From contig NZ_VNHJ01000012.1 in the NCBI RefSeq assembly GCF_008124525.1, forward strand, positions 1-64,000: DNA of 64,000 nucleotides, written 5' to 3'. The notes under the pieces are model-generated. The model ran no database searches. It had not been told where the DNA came from and saw only the letters and a list, made by a program, of their open reading frames with translations. The DNA is from Oceanicella actignis. Its GTDB lineage: Bacteria > Pseudomonadota > Alphaproteobacteria > Rhodobacterales > Rhodobacteraceae. Positions 42,379-51,435 of the stretch are shown piece after piece (position 1 is the stretch's first letter; each line of letters begins with the position of its first letter). A program made the position numbers and the translations under genes.

Positions 42379-43752
42379 TCAGCCGGCGATCAGCGGGCGC
42401 GCCAGCGCCTCGGGCAGGGCGGCGGCGGTGATCTCGACGGCACGGTCGATCTGCTCGGGGGCGTGGTCGGCGCTGACGAAGAAGCGCAGCCGCGCCTGCT
42501 TCTCGGGCACGGCGGGGAAGGTGATGGGCAGCGCGTTGACCCCGCGCCGCCGCACCATGTCCGACAGGATCGCCGCGCGGGCGCTGTCGCCGACGATGAC
42601 CGGCGTGACGGCGAAGCCCTGCGACAGCCCGGTGTCCAGCCCGGCGGCGCGCGCGCGCTCGAGCAGGCGCGCGCCGTTGCGCTGCAGCCGCGCCACGCGC
42701 TCGGGCTCGGCCTCGAGCACCTCGAGCGCCGCCAGCGCGGCCGCCGTCAGCGGCGCGGCCAGCCCCACCGAATAGACGAAGCCCGGCGCGGTGGCCTTGA
42801 GCAGATCGACCAGCGCCGCCGAGCCGGCGATGTAGCCGCCGCAGGACGACAGGGTCTTGCTGAGCGTGCCCATCCAGATCTCGACCGAGGCCGGATCGAC
42901 GCCCTGCGCCTCGGCGATGCCGCGGCCCGTGGCGCCCAGCACGCCCAGCGCGTGCGCCTCGTCCACCATCAGCCAGGCGTCGTGGCGGCTCTTGACCTCG
43001 ACGAAGGCGGGCAGGTCGGGCGCGTCGCCATCCATCGAGTAAAGCCCCTCGACGGCGATCAGCACGCGCTCGAAATCGCCGCGCCGGCGGGTCAGAAAGT
43101 CATCCACCCAGGCGAAGTCGTTGTGCGGAAAGGTGATGCGCGTCGCGCCCGACAGCCGCGCCCCCTCGTAGATCGAGTTGTGCGCCAGCGCGTCGACCAG
43201 CGCCAGATCGCGCGGCCCCAGCAGCGTGCCGATGGCGGTCACGTTCGTCGCATGTCCCGAGACGAAGGCCGCCGCGTCCTCGACGCCCAGGAAACGCGCC
43301 AGCGCCTGCTCGAGGCGGCGGTGCAGGTCGCGCTCGCCCGCCACCACGCGGCTGGCCGAGACCGACACGCCGTAGCGGTCGATCGCGGCCTTGGCCGCGG
43401 CGCGCACATGCGGGTGACCGTTCAGGCCAAGATAGTTGTAGGACGAGAAATTGAGCAGCTCGCGCCCCTCGATCACGCAGGTCTGGGCCGCGTAGCCCTC
43501 CTGCACGCGGAAGAAGGGCGGCTCGATGCCCATCATCTCGGCCGCGGCGCGCTGCATGCGCATCTGCTTGTGCGCGGGCAGGGTCGAGAAGTCGAAGCTG
43601 CGCCGCGCCGCGCGCCGGGCCGGCGCGGGGCGTTCGGCCTGCTCGGCGGCGGGGCGCCGGGCGCGGGCGGCGCGCAGCTGTTCGAGCAGCGCCGAGCGCC
43701 GCGCCGCCGCGAAACGCCCCTGCCCGTCCTGCGGCGCGCCGTCCTCGCTCAT
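42379..43752 (-). CDS. RkpG/WcbT-like acyltransferase (alpha-oxoamine synthase fold)
   Basis: A 457-residue PLP enzyme of the 8-amino-7-oxononanoate synthase / serine palmitoyltransferase group. After an Ala/Arg-rich N-terminal extension (about 1-75) come NFSSYNYLGLNGHP, the cofactor Asp264 in VDEAHALG and the Schiff-base Lys299 in GTLSKTLSS. GGAGGAGGCG precedes the ATG at 43752. It lies 28 bp after the large PKS gene on the same strand. The same pairing occurs as rkpA-rkpG in Sinorhizobium and wcbR-wcbT in Burkholderia capsule loci. Likely it off-loads the PKS acyl chain by condensing it with an amino acid; a biotin role is unlikely as no bio genes are present. Confidence 0.85.
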   Translation of the reverse strand: MSEDGAPQDGQGRFAAARRSALLEQLRAARARRPAAEQAERPAPARRAARRSFDFSTLPAHKQMRMQRAAAEMMGIEPPFFRVQEGYAAQTCVIEGRELLNFSSYNYLGLNGHPHVRAAAKAAIDRYGVSVSASRVVAGERDLHRRLEQALARFLGVEDAAAFVSGHATNVTAIGTLLGPRDLALVDALAHNSIYEGARLSGATRITFPHNDFAWVDDFLTRRRGDFERVLIAVEGLYSMDGDAPDLPAFVEVKSRHDAWLMVDEAHALGVLGATGRGIAEAQGVDPASVEIWMGTLSKTLSSCGGYIAGSAALVDLLKATAPGFVYSVGLAAPLTAAALAALEVLEAEPERVARLQRNGARLLERARAAGLDTGLSQGFAVTPVIVGDSARAAILSDMVRRRGVNALPITFPAVPEKQARLRFFVSADHAPEQIDRAVEITAAALPEALARPLIAG

Positions 43753-43780
43753 CGCCTCCTCCTCGCTCGTGCGGCGCGCG

Positions 43781-46700
43781 TCACAGCGCGCGCCCGGTTT
43801 CGTCCGCCCGCCGCGCGATCTCGGCCAGCGCGGCGGGGTCCACGCCCTCGGCCACATGGCGCTCGGCCAGCTCGGCGGCGGCGCGCGCGTCGCCGTCGGC
43901 CTCGTTCGGCGCCGCCTCGACCTCGAGCGCCCGCGCCAGCGCGCGCGCGGCCACGTCGGTCAGCGTCGCGCCGCCCGACAGCGACATGAGCGGCAGATCG
44001 ACGCCCAGCTTCTCTTCCGCCGCCATGCGCAAATCGACCGCCATGAGGCTGTCGAAGCCCATATCGGTCAGCGGCTGGGCCGGGTCGATCTCTTCGACCG
44101 GCAGGCGCAGGATGCGCGACGCCTCCTGCGCCAGGCGCTCGATCACCAGGCGCAGCGCCTCGTCCTCGGGCAGGCCGCGCACCAGCGCCGCCAGATCCGC
44201 CGCCCCGGCGCCCGCGCCCGCCTCGAGGCGCGGCATGGGCAGGCGGGCGAAAAGCGGCGTCGCGGTCAGCGCCAGCTCGCGCCGCGCCGAGGCCCAGTCG
44301 AGCTGCGCATAGCCGATGGCCGAAAGATCGGCCGGATCCTGCGCGGCCAGGGCCATCTCGAGCCCGGCCAGCGCCTCGCGCGCGGTCAGGGCGGCGGCGC
44401 CCAGGCGGCCCGACAGCAGCTTTTGCGTCTGCTCGTCGCGCGTCAGATAGCCCGCATCCGAAATCGCGCCCCAGGCCATGGCCAGACCCGGCAGCCCCGC
44501 CCGGCGGCGCTCGGCCATCAGGGCCTCGAGATAGGCGTTGGCCGCCACATAGGCCGCCTGCCCCGGATTGCCGATCAGCGTCGTCGCCGACGAAAAGACC
44601 ACGAACATGTCAAGCTCGAGCCCGCGCGTCAGCAGATCGGCGTTGCGCGCGCCGGCGATCTTGGGACGCAGCACGCGGCGCACGCGCTCGGTCTCCTGAT
44701 TGGCCAGCAGGCCGTCCTCCAGCACCATGGCCGCGTGGATGACGCCGCGCAGCGGGGCCGGGCCGCCCTCGATCTCGGCGATGAGGGCGCGCATGGCGTC
44801 CTGGTCGGCGGCGTCCACGGCGCGGATCTCGACCGCGGCGCCGGCGGCCTCCATGCGGCGGATGGCGGCGCGCGCGCCCTCGGTCGGCCGCCCCCCGCGC
44901 GAGGTCAGCCACACCCGCCGCGCCCCGCGCTCGACCAGCCAGGCGGCGGTTTCGGCGCCGAAGCCGCCCAGCCCGCCGATGACCAGCCAGGCGCCGTCGG
45001 GACGCAGCGCGGGCGCCGCGGCGCGCGCGGCCGGCGCGGGGGCCCTGGGCGCGCGGATCAGGATCTTGCCCACATGGCCCGACTTCTGCATCAGGCGGAA
45101 GGCGTCGGCGACGTCCGAGGGATCGAACGCCGCATGCGGAAGCGGCGCCAGGTCGCCGCGCGCGAACAGCCCGCCCAGCGCCTCGAACATGCGCCGCGCC
45201 AGCTCGGGCCGATGAACCAGCAGCTGATCCGCGTCCACCCCGAAATAGGTCAGGTTGCGGCGGAAGGGTCTGAGCCCGATCTGCGAGTCGGCGTAGAAGT
45301 CGCGCTTGCCCAGCTCGATGAAGCGCCCGAAGGGGCGCAGGCATTCGAGCGTGCGCTCGAGCGCCTCGCCCGACAGCGAGTTGAGCGCCACGTCGACCCC
45401 CTGCCCCCCGGTCGCCTCCAGGACCTGGGCGGCGAAGTCGAGCGAGCGGCTGTCGAACACGCGCCAGGCGCCAAGGCGGCGCAACAGCGCCCGCCGCGCC
45501 GGCGTGCCCGCCGTGGCGATCACCCGCGCCCCGCGCGCCGCGGCGATCTGGATCGCCGCCAGCCCCACCCCGCCGGCGCCGCCATGGATCAACGCCGTTT
45601 CGCCGCGCGACAGGTTCGCCAGCTGCACCAGCCCATACCAGGCGGTCAGGAATGCGGCGGGGATGGTCGCGGCGGCCAGAGGCTCGACGCCCTCGGGCAG
45701 GGGCGCGGCGGCGTCCTCGCGTACGCAGGCATGGCTGGCGAAGCAGGACGAGGCGAAGGCGATCACCTGGTCGCCCGGCTTGAAGCGCGTGCAGGCCGCG
45801 CCCACGCGCGTGACCACGCCCGAGCACTCCATGCCCAGCGTCGGCCCGGCGAAGCCGTCCTCGAGCGCCTCTTCGGGCAGCAGGCCCTGGGCCCACATCA
45901 CGTCGCGGAAGTTGAGGCCGGCGGCCAGGATCTCGATCTCGATCTGGTCGGGGGCGGGATCGGGCCGCGGCGCGACGCGCCACTCGAGCGTGTCGATGTC
46001 GCCCTGGCGGGCGATCTCGAGCCGGCGGATCGCCGCGCCCCCGGCCGCGGCGGCGCGCGCGCGGTCGGGCAGGTCGGGGGCGCGCTGCACGCGCACGCCC
46101 GAACGGCCAAGCCGGTCGTGCACCGTCTCGCGATCCTCGGCGGGGGCGCGCAGCTCGGCGGCCAGGGCGGCGAGGAAGGCGTCGTCGTCCAGCTCGGGGT
46201 CGAAATCGGCAAGGCGCAGGTCGAGAGCGGGGAACTCGTTCGCCGCGACCCGGGTCAGCCCCCACATCGCCGCGTCCAGCGGGCGCAGGCGCCGCCCGGC
46301 GCCGGCGGCGACGCCGCCTCGGGTGACGACCCACACCCGCGACGGCGCCCGCGCCTCGGTCAGCGCGCGGCGCAGCGCCATGATGCGGGTGGCGGCCTCG
46401 TCGGTCTCGTCGGCCCGATCGGGGGCCTCGGCCGGAAGGAACAGCAGCTCGGCGCCCTCGGGCGCGGCCCCAAGCTCGGCCAGCGCCGAGGCGCGCGCCG
46501 CGATCCCATGCGCGCCCAGCGCGTCGGCCAGCGCCCGCGCGGCGGCCTCGCGGCCCTCGGGGGCGACGACAAGCAGGCCCGGCGGCAGGCCGGGCTCGGC
46601 CGCGCCGTCCTGCGCGGCGGCCGCGTCTCCCTGCGCGGGTTCGGCGGGCGCCCGGCCGCCGGGCCGTTCGGCCCCCGCCGCGGCCTGCGCCGGGGCGCGG

Positions 46701-49700
46701 GCGGTGAGCAGGGCGGCCTGCGTCTCGGCGCTGTCCAGGGCGGCCGCGGCGGCGCCCTCGAAGCCGGCGCGGGCCAGATCGGCGGCCCATTCGGCGCCGT
46801 CCTTCTGAAGGCCAAGCGGCGCCTGCGGGTCGAGCGTGTCGCGCCACCAGGGCGCGGCCAGGCCTTCGGTCAGGTCAAGGGCAAGGCCGGGCGCCTCCTC
46901 GACCGCGGCGACCAGCGCGCCCGGGGCAAGGCGCCGGCGCAGGGCGGCCAGGGCGTCGGCACCCATGCGCGCGAGCGCGTCGGCGCACAGGACAAGGTCG
47001 AAATCGGGCGCGTCGGGCAGCTCGTCGAGCGCGGCGAAGCGCAGCCCCGCCCGCCCCGGATCGGCCATGGCCAGCGCGCGCGCGCGCCGCGGGTCGGGGT
47101 CGGCGATCACGGCGCGGGCCAGGCGCCCGGCCTCGGCCGCCTCGGCCAGCCGGTCGACCAGCGCGGCGGGCGCGGCGCCCAGCACCAGCACGCAGATCCG
47201 CCGCGCGGCCGGCGCGGGCGCGTCGGCCAGCAGCGCGTCGAGCAGCCGCTCGAGCGCGGCCCAGCGCGCCTCGCCCGCCGGGCCGGCGGCGCGCATGCGC
47301 AGCTGCGCGGCGGTGCGCGGCTCGTCGCCCGCCCCAAGCCCTTCGGCCAGCGCGCGGGGCAGGCGCTCGGCCGCGTCGATGATGCGCATCAGCTCGTTGA
47401 TCCGCCGCGGCGCCTCGGCCAGCAGGGCCTCGGTCAGCTGCTCGGCCGAGGGATAGGGCGCCTCGGCCAGGCGGAAAGCGCCTTCGGGCAGGCGCACGAG
47501 CGCCCCGTCATCCTCGAGCGCGGTCAGGATCCGCCACAGAAGGGGGCGCGCGTTTTCGGCCAGGCGCCCCTCGGCCTGCATGGCCGCCGGGTCGATCACC
47601 CCCTCGCGCGCAAGCGCGGCCGCCGCGTCGAACGCGGCGCGGCGCGCCAGCGTGTCGATCAGCAGCGCGCCGGCGCCCGGCTCGGGCGGGGTCTCGGCGG
47701 CCAGGGCGCGGGCGCTTTCGGCGACGGGATCGAGCGGCGCGGCCGCGCGGCCCTCGGGCGGGGCCAGCCGCTCGAGCGCGTTGCGATAGACCAGCGCGCG
47801 CGGGTCGGCCGAGCGGGTCATCTCGACCGCCTTGAAGCGCACCTCGTCGGCCTCGGCCAGCGGGGCGCCGTCATGGCCGACAAGCGTGAAGCGGGCCACG
47901 ATCTCGCGCGGGCCGGCGCGCAGGATCTCGATCCACGCGCCGCGAATGCCGTCGGCGGGGCCGAACAGCGTCAGGCGGCCGATGCGGATCGGCAGGAAGG
48001 CGCGCGCCGGCCCGCCCGCGCGCGCGGCCTCCGGGACCATGGCCAGCAGGCCATGGAAGGCCGCGTCAAGCAGGATCGGATGGATCGTGTGCGCCTCAAG
48101 ATCCAGCCCCTCGGCGTCGAGGCGCGAATAGGCGCGCTGCGCGTCAAGGCGCATGACCGCCGCGGCGCGGCGAAAGCTGGGGCCGAACTCGATGCCGATG
48201 CGCCGCGCGCGCTCGTAAAGCGCCGCGCGGTCCATGGTCGCCGGAGCCTCGGGCGCCGGGCGCGGCGGCGGCGGCGCGCGGAAGGCGCGGCGCACGCGCC
48301 CGCGGGCATGCAGGGCGAAATCCTCGCCCGCCAGACGCGCGCGGCTTTCGATCGAGACGACGGCGCGTTCGCCCTCGAGGCGCACGCGCGTCTCGCGCCC
48401 GGCCTCGTCGTCGAGCGCGAGCGCGCGCAGGATGTCCAGATCGACCAGCTCGATCGGTCCCTCGGCCAGCGCCGCGCGCCCGGCCGACAGCGCCATGTCG
48501 GCGAAGGCCGCGCCGGGCGCCACCACCGAGCCGCCCACCCGGTGATCGCCCAGCCAGGCCGGGCAGCGCGCGTCGATCGCGGCGCGCCAGTCGCGCCCAT
48601 GCTGGCGCGCGGCGAAGCCCAGAAGCGGGTTCTGCCGCCCCGGCTCGAGCATGCGGATCGCTTCGTCGTCCAGCGCCAGGCGGAAGGTCTGCCGGCGCCA
48701 CGGATAGGCGGGCAGATCCTCGGCCGCCTTGCGGTCGGGACCGAAGAAGCGCCGCTCGGCCAGGCGCGCGCCCTGCGTCGCGGCGCGGGCCGCGACGCGG
48801 CGAAGGTCGGGCGCCTCGTCGCGCTCCTCGAGCGAGGGCAGCGCGGCGGCGGGGCGCGCCTTGGCCTCGGCCACGTCGCGCAGATAGTTCAGCAGCACCG
48901 GGCGCGGGCCGATCTCGACGAAGACGCCGCAGCCATCCTCGATCAGCGCCTCGACGCCGGCGCGAAAGCGCACCGGCTGGCGGATGTTCTCGATCCAGTA
49001 GGCCGGGCCCAGCTCCTGCCCGTCGGCGGGCCGCCCCCAGGTGGCCGAGACGAAGCGCGCGCGGCATTCGTCGGGCCGCGCCCAGGCCAGCTCGGCGGCC
49101 AGCGGCGCGACGATGCGGTCGGCCAGCGGCGAGTGGAACGGATATTCCAGATCCAGCCGCCGCACGGCGATGCGCCGCTTACGCGCGGCGCGCGCAAAGG
49201 CGTCGAGCGCCGCCTCGGGCCCCGAAACCGTGACCGAGCGCGGCGAGTTCTCGGCCGCCAGGCACACCTCCTCGAGCCCCTCCTGCGCCAGAAGCTGCTC
49301 GACCTTGTCGGCCGGGGCCAGGGCCGCCGCCATGCCGCCGAGACCGCGCAAGGGCTCCTGCCCATGCGAGCGGACATGGATCAGGCGCACCGCGTCGGGC
49401 AGATCGAACGCGCCGGCCGCCCAGGCGGCGGCCACCTCGCCCACCGAATGGCCGATCACCGCGTCGGGCGTCAGCCCCTTCTCGGCCAGGCTTTCGGTCA
49501 CGCCGACCTGGATGGCGAAGAGCAGCGGCTGGGCCAGCGAGGTCGCGCGCAGCCGCCGCTCCAGGTCCTGGTCGTGCAGGGCCTGCGTCAGGCTGACCTC
49601 CGACAGGCGCTCGAAGATCGCCGACACCTCGTCGAAACGCGCGCGGAACACCGGATCGGCCGCGTAGGCGGCGCGTCCCATGCCCACGAACTGCGCCCCG

Positions 49701-51316
49701 TTGCCCGAATAGACGAAGGCGGTGCGCGTCTGGCCGGCCATGGCGCGGCCCACGGCCAGGTCGGCGCTCTCGTTTCCGGCCAGATAGGCGTCGAGCGCGG
49801 CGGCCTGCGCCTCGGGCGCCGAGGGCACGACGATCAGGCGGTGGGACAGGCGCTCGCGCCGGTAGGCGGCGGCGTTGGCCAGGCGCGCGGCCTCGTCCGC
49901 CGAGGCGCCCCGAAGGCGGTCGCGCCACGCGCCGGCCAGGGCGCGCAGGCTTTCCTCGGAACGCGCCGAGATGATCAGCGGCGCCGGCTCGTGCTGGGCG
50001 GGCGGGCGGCGGCGCTCGGCCTCCGAGGGCTGGCGCAGCACGGCATGCGCATTCGCGCCGCCGAAGCCGAACGAGTTGACGCCGGCGTAAAGCGGCGCGC
50101 CCGATTCGGGCAGCGGAACCTCTTCGGCCGCAACGCGCAGGTTCAGCCCCGCGAAGTCGATGTCGGGGTTGGGCGTTTCGAAATGCAGCGAGCGCGGCAG
50201 CACGCCATGCTCGAGCGCCAGCTGCGCCTTGAGCAGCCCGACCAGGCCCGAGGCCGGCTCGAGATGCCCGACATTGGTCTTGGCCGACCCCACCGGCAGC
50301 GGCGCGGCGCGGCGCGCGCCCAGCACCCGCCCCAGCGCCGTCGCCTCGACCGGGTCGCCCACGCGCGTGCCGGTGCCATGGGCCTCGACGAAGGCCAGCC
50401 GCTCGGGATCGATCCCGAGGCGCGCATAGCTGGCGCGCAGCAGCTCGGCCTGACGCTCGGCGCTGGGCATGGACACGCCGGTGGTGCGCCCGTCCGAGTT
50501 GACCTCGGCGCCGCTGACGACGCCAAGGATGCGGTCCTGGTCGGCGATGGCGGCGGCCAGGTCCTTGAGCACGAAGGTCACCGCCCCTTCCGAGCGCACA
50601 TAGCCGTCGCCGCGCGCGTCGAAGGCGCGGCACAGCCCCGAGGGCGACAGCATCGTCGCCTGCGAGAAGCCGATGAACGGGAAGGGCGAGAGCAGCATGT
50701 TCACCGCGCCGACGATCGCCGTCTCGACGCGCCCGGCGGCGATGGCCTCGACCGCGGCGTGCAGCGCGTAGAGCCCGGACGAGCACGCCGTATCGACCGT
50801 GAAGCTGGGGCCGTGCAGGTCCAGCACATAGGACAGCCGGTTCGAGATCAGCGACAGCGTGTTGCCGGTCATGAACTGGGCGCCGGCGGCGGTGGGATCG
50901 AAATTGAGGTGATTCGAGTAGTCCGAGGCCGAGGCGCCCACGAACACCCCCGCCCGGTCCTTGCGCAGCGCCGAGGGTCGCAGCCCCGCCTTCTCGAGCG
51001 CCTCCCACGTCACCTCCAGCAGCAGGCGCTGCTGGGGGTCCATCTGCTCGGCCTCGCGCGGCGAGATGCCGAAGAACCCGGCGTCGAAGTCGAAGGGCGC
51101 GTCAAGCTGGCCGGCGGCGAAGGTGTAGGCCCGCCCCGCGCGGGGCACGTCGGGATGGGCGAAGCGCTCGCGGATCCAGCGGTCGGACTGCACTTGCGAG
51201 ACCGTGCACCGCCCCTGCATGAGCACCGACCAGAATTCCTCGGGACTGCGCGCGCCCGGCAGGCGGCACGCATAGCCAATGATGGCCGCTTCGCGCGGTT
51301 CGACGGGCTTGAGCAC
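43781..51316 (-). CDS. RkpA/WcbR-like type I polyketide synthase / fatty-acid synthase
   Basis: A 2511-residue single-module megasynthase. Order: KS (about 5-430; Cys178 in DTACSSGL, His313 in EAHGTGT, His351 in GHLEPASG), AT (about 530-815; Ser624 in GHSVGEV, YPFHS near 728 suggesting malonyl specificity), DH (about 895-1170; His925 in HxxxGxxxxP, Asp1084), a methyltransferase-like region with an eroded SAM motif (about 1215-1540), a structural KR half (about 1580-1720), ER (NADPH loop HGGAGGVG near 1909), KR (GGLGGFG near 2115, then SSATTLIGNPGQAAYVAAN) and ACP (Ser2423 in DMGFDSLM). No thioesterase. This full-reducing set and size match RkpA and WcbR. The GTG start at 51316 follows AGGAAAGG. 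Confidence 0.9.
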   Translation of the reverse strand: MLKPVEPREAAIIGYACRLPGARSPEEFWSVLMQGRCTVSQVQSDRWIRERFAHPDVPRAGRAYTFAAGQLDAPFDFDAGFFGISPREAEQMDPQQRLLLEVTWEALEKAGLRPSALRKDRAGVFVGASASDYSNHLNFDPTAAGAQFMTGNTLSLISNRLSYVLDLHGPSFTVDTACSSGLYALHAAVEAIAAGRVETAIVGAVNMLLSPFPFIGFSQATMLSPSGLCRAFDARGDGYVRSEGAVTFVLKDLAAAIADQDRILGVVSGAEVNSDGRTTGVSMPSAERQAELLRASYARLGIDPERLAFVEAHGTGTRVGDPVEATALGRVLGARRAAPLPVGSAKTNVGHLEPASGLVGLLKAQLALEHGVLPRSLHFETPNPDIDFAGLNLRVAAEEVPLPESGAPLYAGVNSFGFGGANAHAVLRQPSEAERRRPPAQHEPAPLIISARSEESLRALAGAWRDRLRGASADEAARLANAAAYRRERLSHRLIVVPSAPEAQAAALDAYLAGNESADLAVGRAMAGQTRTAFVYSGNGAQFVGMGRAAYAADPVFRARFDEVSAIFERLSEVSLTQALHDQDLERRLRATSLAQPLLFAIQVGVTESLAEKGLTPDAVIGHSVGEVAAAWAAGAFDLPDAVRLIHVRSHGQEPLRGLGGMAAALAPADKVEQLLAQEGLEEVCLAAENSPRSVTVSGPEAALDAFARAARKRRIAVRRLDLEYPFHSPLADRIVAPLAAELAWARPDECRARFVSATWGRPADGQELGPAYWIENIRQPVRFRAGVEALIEDGCGVFVEIGPRPVLLNYLRDVAEAKARPAAALPSLEERDEAPDLRRVAARAATQGARLAERRFFGPDRKAAEDLPAYPWRRQTFRLALDDEAIRMLEPGRQNPLLGFAARQHGRDWRAAIDARCPAWLGDHRVGGSVVAPGAAFADMALSAGRAALAEGPIELVDLDILRALALDDEAGRETRVRLEGERAVVSIESRARLAGEDFALHARGRVRRAFRAPPPPRPAPEAPATMDRAALYERARRIGIEFGPSFRRAAAVMRLDAQRAYSRLDAEGLDLEAHTIHPILLDAAFHGLLAMVPEAARAGGPARAFLPIRIGRLTLFGPADGIRGAWIEILRAGPREIVARFTLVGHDGAPLAEADEVRFKAVEMTRSADPRALVYRNALERLAPPEGRAAAPLDPVAESARALAAETPPEPGAGALLIDTLARRAAFDAAAALAREGVIDPAAMQAEGRLAENARPLLWRILTALEDDGALVRLPEGAFRLAEAPYPSAEQLTEALLAEAPRRINELMRIIDAAERLPRALAEGLGAGDEPRTAAQLRMRAAGPAGEARWAALERLLDALLADAPAPAARRICVLVLGAAPAALVDRLAEAAEAGRLARAVIADPDPRRARALAMADPGRAGLRFAALDELPDAPDFDLVLCADALARMGADALAALRRRLAPGALVAAVEEAPGLALDLTEGLAAPWWRDTLDPQAPLGLQKDGAEWAADLARAGFEGAAAAALDSAETQAALLTARAPAQAAAGAERPGGRAPAEPAQGDAAAAQDGAAEPGLPPGLLVVAPEGREAAARALADALGAHGIAARASALAELGAAPEGAELLFLPAEAPDRADETDEAATRIMALRRALTEARAPSRVWVVTRGGVAAGAGRRLRPLDAAMWGLTRVAANEFPALDLRLADFDPELDDDAFLAALAAELRAPAEDRETVHDRLGRSGVRVQRAPDLPDRARAAAAGGAAIRRLEIARQGDIDTLEWRVAPRPDPAPDQIEIEILAAGLNFRDVMWAQGLLPEEALEDGFAGPTLGMECSGVVTRVGAACTRFKPGDQVIAFASSCFASHACVREDAAAPLPEGVEPLAAATIPAAFLTAWYGLVQLANLSRGETALIHGGAGGVGLAAIQIAAARGARVIATAGTPARRALLRRLGAWRVFDSRSLDFAAQVLEATGGQGVDVALNSLSGEALERTLECLRPFGRFIELGKRDFYADSQIGLRPFRRNLTYFGVDADQLLVHRPELARRMFEALGGLFARGDLAPLPHAAFDPSDVADAFRLMQKSGHVGKILIRAPRAPAPAARAAAPALRPDGAWLVIGGLGGFGAETAAWLVERGARRVWLTSRGGRPTEGARAAIRRMEAAGAAVEIRAVDAADQDAMRALIAEIEGGPAPLRGVIHAAMVLEDGLLANQETERVRRVLRPKIAGARNADLLTRGLELDMFVVFSSATTLIGNPGQAAYVAANAYLEALMAERRRAGLPGLAMAWGAISDAGYLTRDEQTQKLLSGRLGAAALTAREALAGLEMALAAQDPADLSAIGYAQLDWASARRELALTATPLFARLPMPRLEAGAGAGAADLAALVRGLPEDEALRLVIERLAQEASRILRLPVEEIDPAQPLTDMGFDSLMAVDLRMAAEEKLGVDLPLMSLSGGATLTDVAARALARALEVEAAPNEADGDARAAAELAERHVAEGVDPAALAEIARRADETGRAL

Positions 51317-51435
51317 TCGATCGCCTTTCCTGGTGTCCGACTTCCCCCAACGGCAGTCCCCACCGCCGTTATCGCAAACGCGCCGCGCGCTCAACCGCAA
51401 GCGCCCCTCGCGCCGGCCGCGCTCGCGCTTCCGCG

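Noticed and set aside
42379..43752. Call of BioF (biotin synthesis) for the alpha-oxoamine synthase
   Set aside because: The protein is longer than BioF, has an N-terminal extension, and lies next to the RkpA-like synthase with no other biotin genes.
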